Source of the DNA: an uncultured Clostridia bacterium
GTDB lineage: Bacteria > Bacillota > Clostridia > Christensenellales > Borkfalkiaceae
Assembly: GCA_947632195.1 (NCBI GenBank)
Contig: CANROE010000002.1
Coordinates: forward strand, 62,001 to 126,000
DNA: 64,000 nt
Direction of reading: 5' to 3'
Shown here: positions 15,872 to 25,949 of the stretch, piece by piece
Layout: each line of letters starts with the position of its first letter
Position numbering within the stretch: the first letter of the stretch is position 1
Position numbers and translations under genes: made by a program
Notes under the pieces: model-generated
Seen by the model: the letters and a program-made list of their open reading frames with translations, nothing else
Databases searched by the model: none
What the model was told of the DNA's origin: nothing

Positions 15872-17773
15872 TCATGTGACAAGCGCGGCGATCCCGCGCA
15901 CGAGGTAAGGACAGGCGACGACGATCGCAAAGATGATGACCAAGCCGATGACATAATTCACAAGCATTTTCTTCGCCTTTGCCTTGTCCTCGTTTTTGAC
16001 GGCTATAATGATTGCCACGCCGATCGCAATGCTCCACAGTCCCGCCGTTGCGAGAAGCACCCAATACATATAGGGCGCGTACTGCTCAAACAGATATTCC
16101 ACATAGTTGGAAACGTTCTCGTACTGATCCCCAAGTTCTTGCGTATAGCTGTTGCCGCAGACCGAACAGGTATAGGTTCTCCGCGTATTTCCGTCGGTGG
16201 ATTCCACATTGGTGATGCTGTAATTGTGTCCCTTTGCGGCGATCTTCGTCTGTATTGTATCCCCGCATACGTCGCATACGCTTTCGTTGATCCCGTCCTC
16301 GGTACAGGTCGCCTCTTTGACGATATGGCTTGTATAAGAGTGTCCCGTCGGCACACCCGAAGGCTCGCGGTAGGTATCGCCGCAGACCGAACAGGTATAG
16401 ATATTTTCCCCTTGCTCCGTACAGGACGCAGGCGCTTTCTGTACGCCGTAACGATGTCCTGCCGAATAAAGCGTTTCTTCCCGAACGTCTCCGCATTGGA
16501 GACATTCATACTGCACCCAACCGCTTTCTTTACAGGTCGCGTCTTGTTTTTGGCTTACAACATAGTAATGGTCGATTGTGAAGTGATAGGTCTTTTGTTT
16601 GCCCGCATTATTATCGAGGGTCAAGGTGTGATCCCCTTCTTCCACGATCACGGTATCTTTGTAATACGTTCTCCCGTCGAGAGTCGCAGACCAATAGTCG
16701 CTGTCCCAAGTAAAGGAAACGCTGTTGTCCGAGCTTGATTGCTCCATTCTCCCCAGTGGTTCTTCGGTACTCAGAATCACCCACTTTGTGTCCGTCTTGT
16801 TGCCGAATCCGTCCTCTGCATAAAAATAGTACCTTCCGTTTCTCTCCGTGTCGGGGACGGTGTATCGGCTTCCATTCGTAAACCATTCTTCCGATTCGTA
16901 TTTGACATATAGTTTTGCTTCTCCGCCCGCGTCCGAAGCGGAAACCGTGAACGCCTTGCTCGTCGCCCCGCCGAAACTTACGCCGCTGCTGCAAGTCATT
17001 GTCGGCGGCAGACAGTCCATATATGCGGTTATTGTTTCCGTCCTCTGTCCCAAACTGTCTGCGGCATAAAAACTCCACTGCCCCGAATTGCTTGTTTTGG
17101 CTTCCACCGTATAGCTTTTGCTCGCGGTAGAGCGAAATGTACTTGACGAGGGCGATTTATAATAGAGCCGATCGAAATGTTCATCTTCTGCCGAAAAGGT
17201 GATGTTCTTGGCGGTTGCCGCTCCGTTTTGGAGCGTTAGCCCTCCCGCTGTAAGTTGATAGGTCGGCGCTTGATTATCCACGGTAAAATGAAACACATAA
17301 GGAAAATCCTGATAGCTTTTGTGTGCATCCCAATAAGTGCTGACATAGGTAAACTCATAAGCTCCGTTCGTCAATTCCACAGAACAAATAGTTGTTGAAC
17401 TTCTGCCCGATAAAGCGTTTGAGGAAACAACTTCGCCGTCCCGCTTCAAAGTGTATCGCGCGTGTTCATTCGTGCCGTAATCCGTGTTTTTGACCTTAAA
17501 AGTCGCATAAGTCCAATCGATCAAGGCGTAGTTCTCCAAAGTTCCCGTACCGGACGTGATTTTGGATTCCATAGTGATCGTGTAAAAATCCGTCGGCGCG
17601 TCCGCGATCACATTGCCTTTGCTTTCGATTTTTCCCTGCGTGGTGCAGACTGCCGAGCGGCTTGTTGCCGCCGAAGCCGTTTCCGCACCGCCCGCCGGCA
17701 CAAACAGAAGCGCAAACCCGAACAGCATGAGTACCGGGAAAAGAGCTATCAAAATTTCTTTCTTTTTAATCCT
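15872..17773 (-). CDS. Secreted/membrane protein with CxxC repeats and C-terminal two-helix pilin-like membrane domain
   Basis: Start MRIKKKEILIALFPVLML (signal peptide); repeats GH.Y...PASCTEQGENIYTCSVCG; C-term YWVLLATAGLWSIAIGVAIIIAVKN...NYVIGLVIIFAIVVACPYLVRGI. Confidence 0.7.
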   Translation of the reverse strand, partial: RIKKKEILIALFPVLMLFGFALLFVPAGGAETASAATSRSAVCTTQGKIESKGNVIADAPTDFYTITMESKITSGTGTLENYALIDWTYATFKVKNTDYGTNEHARYTLKRDGEVVSSNALSGRSSTTICSVELTNGAYEFTYVSTYWDAHKSYQDFPYVFHFTVDNQAPTYQLTAGGLTLQNGAATAKNITFSAEDEHFDRLYYKSPSSSTFRSTASKSYTVEAKTSNSGQWSFYAADSLGQRTETITAYMDCLPPTMTCSSGVSFGGATSKAFTVSASDAGGEAKLYVKYESEEWFTNGSRYTVPDTERNGRYYFYAEDGFGNKTDTKWVILSTEEPLGRMEQSSSDNSVSFTWDSDYWSATLDGRTYYKDTVIVEEGDHTLTLDNNAGKQKTYHFTIDHYYVVSQKQDATCKESGWVQYECLQCGDVREETLYSAGHRYGVQKAPASCTEQGENIYTCSVCGDTYREPSGVPTGHSYTSHIVKEATCTEDGINESVCDVCGDTIQTKIAAKGHNYSITNVESTDGNTRRTYTCSVCGNSYTQELGDQYENVSNYVEYLFEQYAPYMYWVLLATAGLWSIAIGVAIIIAVKNEDKAKAKKMLVNYVIGLVIIFAIVVACPYLVRGIAALVT

Positions 17774-20408
17774 CATTCCCTTCCTCCTTTTTGTTTTCGT
17801 CGAATAAGCTCTGCGCATAGTCGCCCGCTTTGATACGGATACAGGCGCGAAGTTCGGTAGAGCCTACAAAGAACGCCTGTCCCGTCACCGCCGAGATGAT
17901 CATGCGCTGTTCCTCGTCGTTAAAGCTATCCCCCGCACGGTACACGTCCAAAACGTCTTTCATGTCGGGCGCGGCGAGCTTGAAGATAAAGTTGTATTGG
18001 CTGTTCTTTAAGATCGTCGAGGTCTTATTGCGAAGTTCCTCGTTTGCGTTCCAATCCGCGATGTTCTGCGTGGCGGGAATGAACGCGCCGCCGTACTTCC
18101 TGATCCGCTTGTTCATGGAATAGAAGAAGTCGAGCGCGATCGGGAACTTCGCATCAATGAACAGGTGCGCCTCGTCCACGACGATCATGGTGTGCAGATT
18201 CGCCCCGTTCTTGTTGCGCTCTCTCGCGTTGATAACTTCCTGCTCGATGAAACGGAACACAAGCAGCATCTGCGCGTTTGCAACGACGTTGTTCTTGTTC
18301 GCAAAGAGCGATTGGAAGTCGAAGTCGATGAGGTCTGCCCCCACTTGCAATGTAGACGGCGCGTTCCAAATGTCACTGTAACGCCCCGTGACAAATTTCT
18401 GCAAGTACAGTTCCGCCGTGCGAAGATCCCGCTGTGTAAGCGCGTCCATGTCCTCTGTCTTTTTGCTTTGGAGCGTTTCCATGAGATCGGAGAAGAGCGG
18501 GAAGTAGTCCGCAGGGAAGTTTGAGCAATCGGTATTCTCGGTGATCCCCATTCTTGCATACGTTTCCACCGTAAGGTTATTGATGAGTTCGATCACGTCC
18601 GTAGGCGCATCCGCAAGCACGATCTTAAAGAAACTTTCGAGCATTTTCAAGTGCGTGTTGAATGTCACTTTGCTGTCTGCGGGCGTTCCGTCCTCGGTCA
18701 AAATCTTGTAGATATGGAACGGGTTGATCCTCCCCTCCCGCGCATTGCCAACGTTGATGATATTGCCGCAAAGATTTCTCGTAAGTGCAAGATACTCCGC
18801 TTCGGGGTCAAGGACAATGACGCGCGTCCCGTTTGCCCATTCGTTGAGAATGAGATTTTTGAGGAAGAAGGACTTCCCGCTGCCCGACTTCCCTATAATC
18901 ATTGCGTTGCTGTTCTGATACAGATTCCCTCTCTTCCAAAGATTGAAGATGAAGGGATAGCCGTTGGTCTTATTCTCTCCGAGCAAAATGCCGCCCTCGT
19001 CCATGACGAACGTCCGCACAAACGGGAACGCCGCCGCGAGGGAAGAACTGTTGATGCCCCGCTCTTGGTTTTTGAGCGTAGACACGGGCGATACCGCCGC
19101 TGTTTTGAAACCGTCAATCTGCAAGCCGTACAGCGTAGACGGGCGGAAGTTCCCCGTGAGCATTGCCCGCCGTACCGCTTTCTTATAGCTGTCGTTTTTG
19201 AGATAGTTATAGGCGGTCACGGTGAGGGTCACGTCAAACAGGCTTTCGTTCTCCGTTTGAAGTGCGTCGAGCAGGGTATTCATCGTTTCTTGATGAATTT
19301 CCGCGCTGTTCGCGTCGCTCGCCTTATCCGAGATGATTTGCTTTGTCTGCATTTCTCCGATGCACTTGTCTATGCGGCGGATGGCTTTCACTTTATCCAC
19401 GGGCTTGACGTGCATGACGACCTTCGTATTGGGGATATTGAACAGTTCTGCGCCCCATGCGTTCTTGACGCGGAGCGGATAGTCCGATACCGCAAATGTC
19501 GCCGCTTCCGTGCCGTCGATCTCGTACTTGTTGCCGCGGAATACCACTTCCTTCGGCTTGACCCACGCGACGAGTTCCTCGCTTGGAATATCCTTGCTCT
19601 CCCGCTCGTCGAAGTTGCGGGAAAAGCTGTATTTCAAGAATACCGCCGTTTCCCTCATGCCGAGAAGTTTCGTGTTCAGCCCGCACTTTGCGATCTCGGC
19701 TGCGACGTTGACCGCCGTGCTTTCAAGATCGAGTTCGTTTCTGCCATACAAAACTATGTAGTAGTCCGAAAGATACTGTTTGCGGATATTGTTGAGCTTG
19801 TCGATACGGTCGATGCGCTCCCGCAAGATATCTTCCTTGATCTCCTTGACATCGGAATATTCATCGCCCTCTGCGACCGTTGAAAGTCTTCCAAACAGTT
19901 CCTCGGCAAATCCGTCCAAGTTCACAGGGCGGTCGATCTTCACGATGTCCGCACTTTGGTTTTGGTCGAGAAGTTTTAAGGCGTTCGCAAAGTAATTGAT
20001 GTCGATGTTCTGCTCCGTAACGTCCTCGATCCCGAAGTTCTTCTGCCCGACCTTGATGACGCGCCCGAGCGTACCGCTGCCATATACGAGCAAACCGTTA
20101 TCTTTGATCTCCTTTAAGGAATAGAGCGCGTCCACGTTCTCTTTGGGGTTCTTCGCGTCCGACGTGTATTTCTTCTTCGCAAACAGGAATTTGACATTCT
20201 CAAAGATGAACGTAAAGAAGATACCGTCGGGAGTAGGCATGAACATCACCACGGCGCACAGCCCCATGATGACGGCAAACACCCATGCACCCGCCGTGAT
20301 CGCTATGAAGATGATCGCAAACACCACAAGGGCGACGATCACATCTGCCATTGAGTAGCACTTCCATACCGTGTTTTTTACTTTTATTTTTTTGGGAATG
20401 ATCCTCAT
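17766..20408 (-). CDS. VirB4-family conjugation ATPase with N-terminal PrgI-like membrane segment
   Basis: IIGKSGSGKSFFLKNLI, VIVLDPEAEY, MIVVDEAHLFID, PATQNIADW; two TM helices at N-terminus. Confidence 0.9.
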   Translation of the reverse strand: MRIIPKKIKVKNTVWKCYSMADVIVALVVFAIIFIAITAGAWVFAVIMGLCAVVMFMPTPDGIFFTFIFENVKFLFAKKKYTSDAKNPKENVDALYSLKEIKDNGLLVYGSGTLGRVIKVGQKNFGIEDVTEQNIDINYFANALKLLDQNQSADIVKIDRPVNLDGFAEELFGRLSTVAEGDEYSDVKEIKEDILRERIDRIDKLNNIRKQYLSDYYIVLYGRNELDLESTAVNVAAEIAKCGLNTKLLGMRETAVFLKYSFSRNFDERESKDIPSEELVAWVKPKEVVFRGNKYEIDGTEAATFAVSDYPLRVKNAWGAELFNIPNTKVVMHVKPVDKVKAIRRIDKCIGEMQTKQIISDKASDANSAEIHQETMNTLLDALQTENESLFDVTLTVTAYNYLKNDSYKKAVRRAMLTGNFRPSTLYGLQIDGFKTAAVSPVSTLKNQERGINSSSLAAAFPFVRTFVMDEGGILLGENKTNGYPFIFNLWKRGNLYQNSNAMIIGKSGSGKSFFLKNLILNEWANGTRVIVLDPEAEYLALTRNLCGNIINVGNAREGRINPFHIYKILTEDGTPADSKVTFNTHLKMLESFFKIVLADAPTDVIELINNLTVETYARMGITENTDCSNFPADYFPLFSDLMETLQSKKTEDMDALTQRDLRTAELYLQKFVTGRYSDIWNAPSTLQVGADLIDFDFQSLFANKNNVVANAQMLLVFRFIEQEVINARERNKNGANLHTMIVVDEAHLFIDAKFPIALDFFYSMNKRIRKYGGAFIPATQNIADWNANEELRNKTSTILKNSQYNFIFKLAAPDMKDVLDVYRAGDSFNDEEQRMIISAVTGQAFFVGSTELRACIRIKAGDYAQSLFDENKKEEGNED

Positions 20409-21622
20409 TCTCCGCTACCTCCCTCTGTTGCTCCTTCTTCCGCGCCGCTGTCCGACGCGCCGCTTTCGCTCTCCGAGTATTTGTCGCCGTCGTCCGAACC
20501 GGACGAGCCACCGTCACCCGAATCGCCGTCCTTTCCTTTCTTTTTATGGGATACAATATGCGCAATCCCCTTGATACCTTTTGCCGCAAGCCCTATCGTC
20601 ATGCCGCCGATAATTCTGCCGCCATAGAACGCGCTTCTGAGGAACCCGCCGTGCGGCATATCGTCTGCCTGCCCGAAGAGCCGCGCAAACAGAGCTTGTC
20701 CTGCGGGGATCACCATAGCGCCGCCGATGATCATGACGAGCATGAACATGGCGTTCCCGAACCCGCCCAGTCCGTCGAGTTTCATCTGCATGATAAACGG
20801 CAATATGATCGCAAACACGTTGACCGAGAATACCGCGCCGAACGCAAGGATGATCTTTGTGAGAAACATTTCCCGCCAATTCTTGAACCGCGCCCCGTCG
20901 TCGAGCGGAAGTGCAGACATGGAGATCGGCATACAGAAGTACAGATACACGACCTCAAAGATGCGCTTTGCAAGATTGACAAGCGCAATTAAGAGCGCAA
21001 TCGTCACGGCGATTCCCGCGATCAGCGCGGGAAGATAGTAGAACGTGTCGGGGTTGACCATGCCGTTGAGTTTCCACGAGGTGGGCCATATCCCAAAGAG
21101 AGCCGCATTATATGTACCGAAGATGTCACTTACTCTGAGCGACGTCACGTCGATGTCGTTGATGGAATATCCGTTGACCCAGTCCCCCACGCAGGCGTTG
21201 AACAGCGCGTTGGAGATCTTCGTCGTGTTGCCGATCTGGAATATCTGCGCGACAAGCTTGATACCCGACCCCGCGATCATGATTCCGAGGAATACCACGG
21301 CAAGCATGGCGAATGTGCCGAGAATGGCGAGGAAGAATTTGCCGACGATAGACGAAAGATTTCGGTTGTTGGCGACGAAGTTTTTGATGATGCCGACAAT
21401 GGCAAAGATACAGGCAAGCCCCACTGCCAAAATGAGGATACACCAAAAGACGTTCGCCACGACGGGATCCCCGATAATGAGTTCGAGGATATTGACCTTT
21501 TGCCCTTGATAGTTCACGTCCGCAATTCCCGTTATGGCGTTGAAAAGTTCCATGATACCGTCTATGAGCTGTAAGAGCCATAGAAAGAGTTGCAGACCGA
21601 GTTCTTGAAAAAATAACAGCAT
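20405..21622 (-). CDS. VirB6/TrbL-like polytopic conjugation membrane protein
   Basis: Multiple TM segments, Gly/Ser/Asp-rich C-terminal tail, between VirB4 and pilin-like genes. Confidence 0.75.
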   Translation of the reverse strand: MLLFFQELGLQLFLWLLQLIDGIMELFNAITGIADVNYQGQKVNILELIIGDPVVANVFWCILILAVGLACIFAIVGIIKNFVANNRNLSSIVGKFFLAILGTFAMLAVVFLGIMIAGSGIKLVAQIFQIGNTTKISNALFNACVGDWVNGYSINDIDVTSLRVSDIFGTYNAALFGIWPTSWKLNGMVNPDTFYYLPALIAGIAVTIALLIALVNLAKRIFEVVYLYFCMPISMSALPLDDGARFKNWREMFLTKIILAFGAVFSVNVFAIILPFIMQMKLDGLGGFGNAMFMLVMIIGGAMVIPAGQALFARLFGQADDMPHGGFLRSAFYGGRIIGGMTIGLAAKGIKGIAHIVSHKKKGKDGDSGDGGSSGSDDGDKYSESESGASDSGAEEGATEGGSGE

Positions 21623-21700
21623 AATTGCCTCCTGTGAAAAATATGAGGCGGCGAGTTGCCCCGCCGCCCCGTTTCATGTCAGACCGTTATGCGGCGATAT

Positions 21701-22000
21701 TTACGCCCCTGTGCCTACCCATGCGGACAGACCGTTGATGAGGAGCGGCGCGCCCATAGCGACGACGAAGATGATGATAATACCGATGATGAGGTTCTTC
21801 ACCATGTCGCGGGCATTGATCTTTTCCTCGTTGCGGTGTGCAATGGCGATCTTGATGCCGACGTATGCGCCCCAAACGACGACCACCGCCGCAAGCGCAA
21901 GCACGATGTAGATCCAAAAATTGTCCATGAGCGTTTTGAGCTTCGCCACGATTTCGGCAAGATTGCCGCTAAGTCCTTCTGCTGCCAAAAGATTAAACAT
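21701..22000 (-). CDS. Maff2/VirB2-like pilin-type small membrane protein
   Basis: Two TM helices (FWIYIVLALAAVVVVWGAYVGIKI...MVKNLIIGIIIIFVVAMGAPLLINGL). Confidence 0.7.
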   Translation of the reverse strand: MFNLLAAEGLSGNLAEIVAKLKTLMDNFWIYIVLALAAVVVVWGAYVGIKIAIAHRNEEKINARDMVKNLIIGIIIIFVVAMGAPLLINGLSAWVGTGA

Positions 22001-22126
22001 ATAATTTTTTCTCCTTTTTCTTTGATTTTTTGTTTTCTTTGATTTGAAGTTTCTCTATGATCTCTTCAAGTGTGCTGTTGAGTCCTTCGTCCATTGCCAA
22101 AATTTTTCGCATGATCGTTGTGTCCT

Positions 22127-23716
22127 CTAATTCTTTGCTTTCTTTTTCTTCTTGATGATGAGGTATGCCGCAAGTCCGCCGCCCGCAAGGACGATGAGTA
22201 CAATGAACAGCACGAGCGATGTCACGCCGCTATTACCGCTCTTTTGCTCTCCGTCGTCGGGGTTTTCGGGCGTTTCGGGATCGCTCGGCTCCTGTCCGCT
22301 CGGATCACCGTCCCCCTCGGGCGGTTCTTGTTCGCTCGGATCGCCTTCCCCTTCGGATGGGTTCTGCTCCCCCGGCTGTTCTTGTTCTTCGGGTGGCTGT
22401 TGCCCGCTTGGGTTGCCTTGTCCCTCGGGCGGCTGTTGTCCGCTTGGGTTTGAGGGGTTATCGGGCGTGGAAGGCTCTGCGGGTGGTTGATTAGAAATGC
22501 CCCGCGATGTGAGCCAAAACGTTTTCAGTTCGCTCCCCTGTTCGTCCACGATCTTCACTTCATACCTTGCGTTCAGATCGGAATAGAACACTTGCCCGTA
22601 GGCGTTTACCGTAAAGGGTGTAAAATTTGTCCCGTCTTTCGCGCCGAGAACGCGCAGACCGCCGCTCTTTACATCGCCGCAATTACAGACCCGTAGCACG
22701 ATAAAGAATTTTCCTTCCGTGTTGTCCTGTACATAGAGCTGATAGGAATGACTGTGCGGCGCGGTAGGTTCTTCGGGCTGCACGGGTTCGGGAATGTATC
22801 CCGCATCCCCGCTCGTAACGAAGTCGGAAAGATAGCTGTAATTGCACTTGATACAGATATGCCGCGTATAGCCAACGCTTTCGGCAGTCGCTTTCACGAC
22901 GACGTTCAGATATTCATGCCCTGTGGGGATCTCGTAATCCGTTACAAAGCGGTCGTGGCAAAACGAACAGATATGCTCGGTATAGCCATAGCTGATACAC
23001 GAGGGCGGTGTGACGGTGAGTACATAGTCATGCCCGAGCTTGTCCGTGTAATCGGCAACGTAGCTGTCCTCGCAGTTCACGCATATATAGGACGTATAGC
23101 CCCCCGCCGTACACGTCGGCTCCGTGACGATTTCTTCATAATCGTGTCCGAGCGCGTCTATAAAATCGTCGTTGTAGGAGTAGCCGCAAACCGAGCAAGT
23201 ATGCTTTGTATAGCCCTGCTCCGTACAAGTTGCGGGAAAGGTTTCGTCTTGGTAGAGATGCCCCGCTTCGTCCTCGTACTTGTCCGAATACTCATAGCCG
23301 CAGACCGTACAAAAGTGCGTTGTGTAGCCCTTATGCGTACAGTTTGCGGGAACGACGATCTCCACGAATCTGTGACCGAGTTCGGGCGAAGTCGTCTGCT
23401 TATATGTATCCCCGCAATATTGACAGGTGTAGAGGTCGTACCCCTTTGTCGTACAGGTCGCCGCAACCGAACGCACCGTGTATTTGTGATCGGTCGCTTG
23501 GGTGTAGTTGTCCTTCTTTGTTTCCCCGCAGAGCTGACAGGTGTAAAGCGTATAGCCTTGCTCCGTACACTTTGCGGGAATCGTTTGCGTAACTTCATAT
23601 TGATGTTCGCAAAGTTCGGCAGCCGAGGCTTCCGTTCCCGCCGCATTGCCCATAAAAAGGCACGTTGACAGCATGATCAACGCGCCCAATACGGGAATAT
23701 AAAATTTCAGTTTCAA
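22127..23716 (-). CDS. Surface protein with CxxC repeats, Pro/Gln/Gly-rich stalk and C-terminal TM anchor
   Basis: Likely TTG start behind GGAGACAG; tandem GH.Y....P..CT..GYT.Y.C..CG repeats; SGVTSLVLFIVLIVLAGGGLAAYLIIKKKKK. Confidence 0.75.
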   Translation of the reverse strand: MKLKFYIPVLGALIMLSTCLFMGNAAGTEASAAELCEHQYEVTQTIPAKCTEQGYTLYTCQLCGETKKDNYTQATDHKYTVRSVAATCTTKGYDLYTCQYCGDTYKQTTSPELGHRFVEIVVPANCTHKGYTTHFCTVCGYEYSDKYEDEAGHLYQDETFPATCTEQGYTKHTCSVCGYSYNDDFIDALGHDYEEIVTEPTCTAGGYTSYICVNCEDSYVADYTDKLGHDYVLTVTPPSCISYGYTEHICSFCHDRFVTDYEIPTGHEYLNVVVKATAESVGYTRHICIKCNYSYLSDFVTSGDAGYIPEPVQPEEPTAPHSHSYQLYVQDNTEGKFFIVLRVCNCGDVKSGGLRVLGAKDGTNFTPFTVNAYGQVFYSDLNARYEVKIVDEQGSELKTFWLTSRGISNQPPAEPSTPDNPSNPSGQQPPEGQGNPSGQQPPEEQEQPGEQNPSEGEGDPSEQEPPEGDGDPSGQEPSDPETPENPDDGEQKSGNSGVTSLVLFIVLIVLAGGGLAAYLIIKKKKKAKN

Positions 23717-23729
23717 AATCTGTCTCCTT

Positions 23730-25946
23730 TTATTCTCTTGCTTTTTCTTGCAGTTCCGCCATGCGGGGAAGGGCGTCTCCCGCAAGGTAGTCCGCAAAGT
23801 TCTGTATCTTTTGCGCGGTCGTTTGGTCGTAGTTCTCCATGAACGCATACAATAGCGTTGTCTTGTCCTCATACGGCGCACTCACAAGAGCTTTGGCGTC
23901 CCTGCCGTTCAGGATCACCGCAAATTGCTGTTGCTTGCGGATGATCTCGTTTTCTACTTCGAGCCATTGCTCGTCAAGGGTCTTGATCTTCTCTTCGCGC
24001 TTCGCTTTTTCTTGCGCCTCCGTTTGCTTGTCGCGCTCGTCAATGAGTTCGAGGAGTTCTTCCTCTTTGCTCTTGATATTCCCGCCGACAATATCAAAGA
24101 CATAGTTCTCTTTTTCAAAGAGCCGCGCTTCTCTCTTTCCAACGTCCGCTTTGCCAGCGGCAAAGTACACGTCTTTGAGCAGATAGGACGGCGTGAACTT
24201 CGTCCAAATGGGTTCGTACCCACGGACGGACACGATCGCGTCTCCCTTTTCGTCGCCGTTGAGCCGTTCGAGCATCCCAACCGTGATAAGCGGTTGATTG
24301 CTCGCCCCCGTATTGCTTGACGCGGGATTTTCGGCGTTCGTATTCACGGAGAAGTTTTTGACCTTCTTCTGTCCGCACAGCTCAGAAAACTCCTTTCGCG
24401 TTTCGGGGTCGTCCGAGCCGATGAAGATCTTGATATTGCAGTTGGTCTTGATAATGTCGCCGATGTCCTTGCCGTATTTTGCCGTGAGCTGCGAAAAGCT
24501 CTGCAAGACGAAAAGATACCGTATCCCGCGTGACCGTCCTACCGTCACCATGCCCTCTATGTTCTCGAACTTCGGCAAATTGCCGAACTCGTCAAGGACA
24601 AAGTATGCTTTGCGTTTGAGGATCGCCGTGTCCGTCTGCCCTTTGCGGAGATTGATATTCGCTTTCTCCACAAGCTCTTTATACATCTGCGTGATGAACA
24701 GGGTGACAAAGCGATGACGCGTAAAGCGTTCGTCCGGCACGATGATAAACACGGCGTTCGGCTGTTCGTCCATGTTCACGATGTCGAGATCGTTCTCGCT
24801 CGTAAGGCTCATGATCCCGTCGTCCGAGAGCTGCTGCATATAGCTATTGACCTCGGAAAGATAACTCGTGAGCGTTCTGTCGCTCGTGATAAGTACGGTG
24901 TTGACGAGCCCTCTGACTTTGGAGAACTCGTCCCTCCCCTCGAGGAGATACTCTTTGAGTGCCGTCGTGTCCTCCGAGCAATACTTCGTGATGTTGTGGT
25001 AGACATTGAAAAGAAGCAGTTGCCTTTCCTCCATCTTTCCTTTGATACAGTCCTCGCAGAACGCAAGCACCAAGCCGAAGATGAGATTTCTTGCGCCCTC
25101 CTCCCATGTCGGTTGATCCTTGTTCTGTATGGGGCAAAGGGTATAGATGAGGTCCTTTGCGTTCTCGTAGATTTCATCTTTGAGTTCCTGCACCCTCGTC
25201 CGCGCGTCGCGGTAGGATAAAAACATTTCCCCGCCGCCGTAATACTTGCCGTCCTTTTGCACAAGGTTGTTTTCAAGTTCCTTTACGAGCCGGATGCGGC
25301 GAAGCAGGACTTCCATGGGATTCCAACGCGCCGATGAGTACGGCTCCCGAAGATCGAGCATGGAGATTTTATAGCCCTCACTTTCGAGCTGTTTGGCGTG
25401 TTTCTCATAGAGTTCTTTCTTCGGGTCCGCAACGATGATAGACGGCTTTCCCTTGCTCCTGCCCAAGATCGCGATGTTCTGATCGACGAAACCCGTCGTC
25501 TTGCCGCTGCCCGTCGTGCCGACGATCAGCGCGTGGAGTTGGCTCGTGGAAATGATCTCAACGCCGTTTTTCTTCTTTTCCGCGCCGATCACGATTTCAT
25601 CATCGTGTTCCTTTACGCCGTTCCACGTCGTCACGGTGAACTCTTTCATCCTGCGCAATCTTTTCGTCGTGAGCCATTCGGTATCTTCGAGATCGTTCTC
25701 CTTCATGGCGATATTCTGCGCGTCTACACGGTACAGAAACAAAAAGCCCATGAGCAGCAACCCGTTCACCACGCCGACCAACAGCCAGTAGTTCTTGTTC
25801 CCGAAGATCCCGTTAAAGTCATTGCCGAAAAGGGAAAATACAAGCGCGATGACGACCGCCACCACCGCGAAGATAAACGCCCAAACTGCGGCAAGCGTAC
25901 TCTTCGGTTTCTTCTTTTTGTGTTTGAATGCTTCCTCTCTATCCAT
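23730..25946 (-). CDS. VirD4/TraG-type coupling protein
   Basis: LIVGTTGSGKTTGFVDQNI, YFVLDEFGNLPKF, VLQSFSQL. Confidence 0.92.
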   Translation of the reverse strand: MDREEAFKHKKKKPKSTLAAVWAFIFAVVAVVIALVFSLFGNDFNGIFGNKNYWLLVGVVNGLLLMGFLFLYRVDAQNIAMKENDLEDTEWLTTKRLRRMKEFTVTTWNGVKEHDDEIVIGAEKKKNGVEIISTSQLHALIVGTTGSGKTTGFVDQNIAILGRSKGKPSIIVADPKKELYEKHAKQLESEGYKISMLDLREPYSSARWNPMEVLLRRIRLVKELENNLVQKDGKYYGGGEMFLSYRDARTRVQELKDEIYENAKDLIYTLCPIQNKDQPTWEEGARNLIFGLVLAFCEDCIKGKMEERQLLLFNVYHNITKYCSEDTTALKEYLLEGRDEFSKVRGLVNTVLITSDRTLTSYLSEVNSYMQQLSDDGIMSLTSENDLDIVNMDEQPNAVFIIVPDERFTRHRFVTLFITQMYKELVEKANINLRKGQTDTAILKRKAYFVLDEFGNLPKFENIEGMVTVGRSRGIRYLFVLQSFSQLTAKYGKDIGDIIKTNCNIKIFIGSDDPETRKEFSELCGQKKVKNFSVNTNAENPASSNTGASNQPLITVGMLERLNGDEKGDAIVSVRGYEPIWTKFTPSYLLKDVYFAAGKADVGKREARLFEKENYVFDIVGGNIKSKEEELLELIDERDKQTEAQEKAKREEKIKTLDEQWLEVENEIIRKQQQFAVILNGRDAKALVSAPYEDKTTLLYAFMENYDQTTAQKIQNFADYLAGDALPRMAELQEKARE

Positions 25947-25949
25947 AGT

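Noticed and set aside
18651-19883. 410-aa plus-strand ORF
   Set aside because: Shadow of the VirB4 gene.
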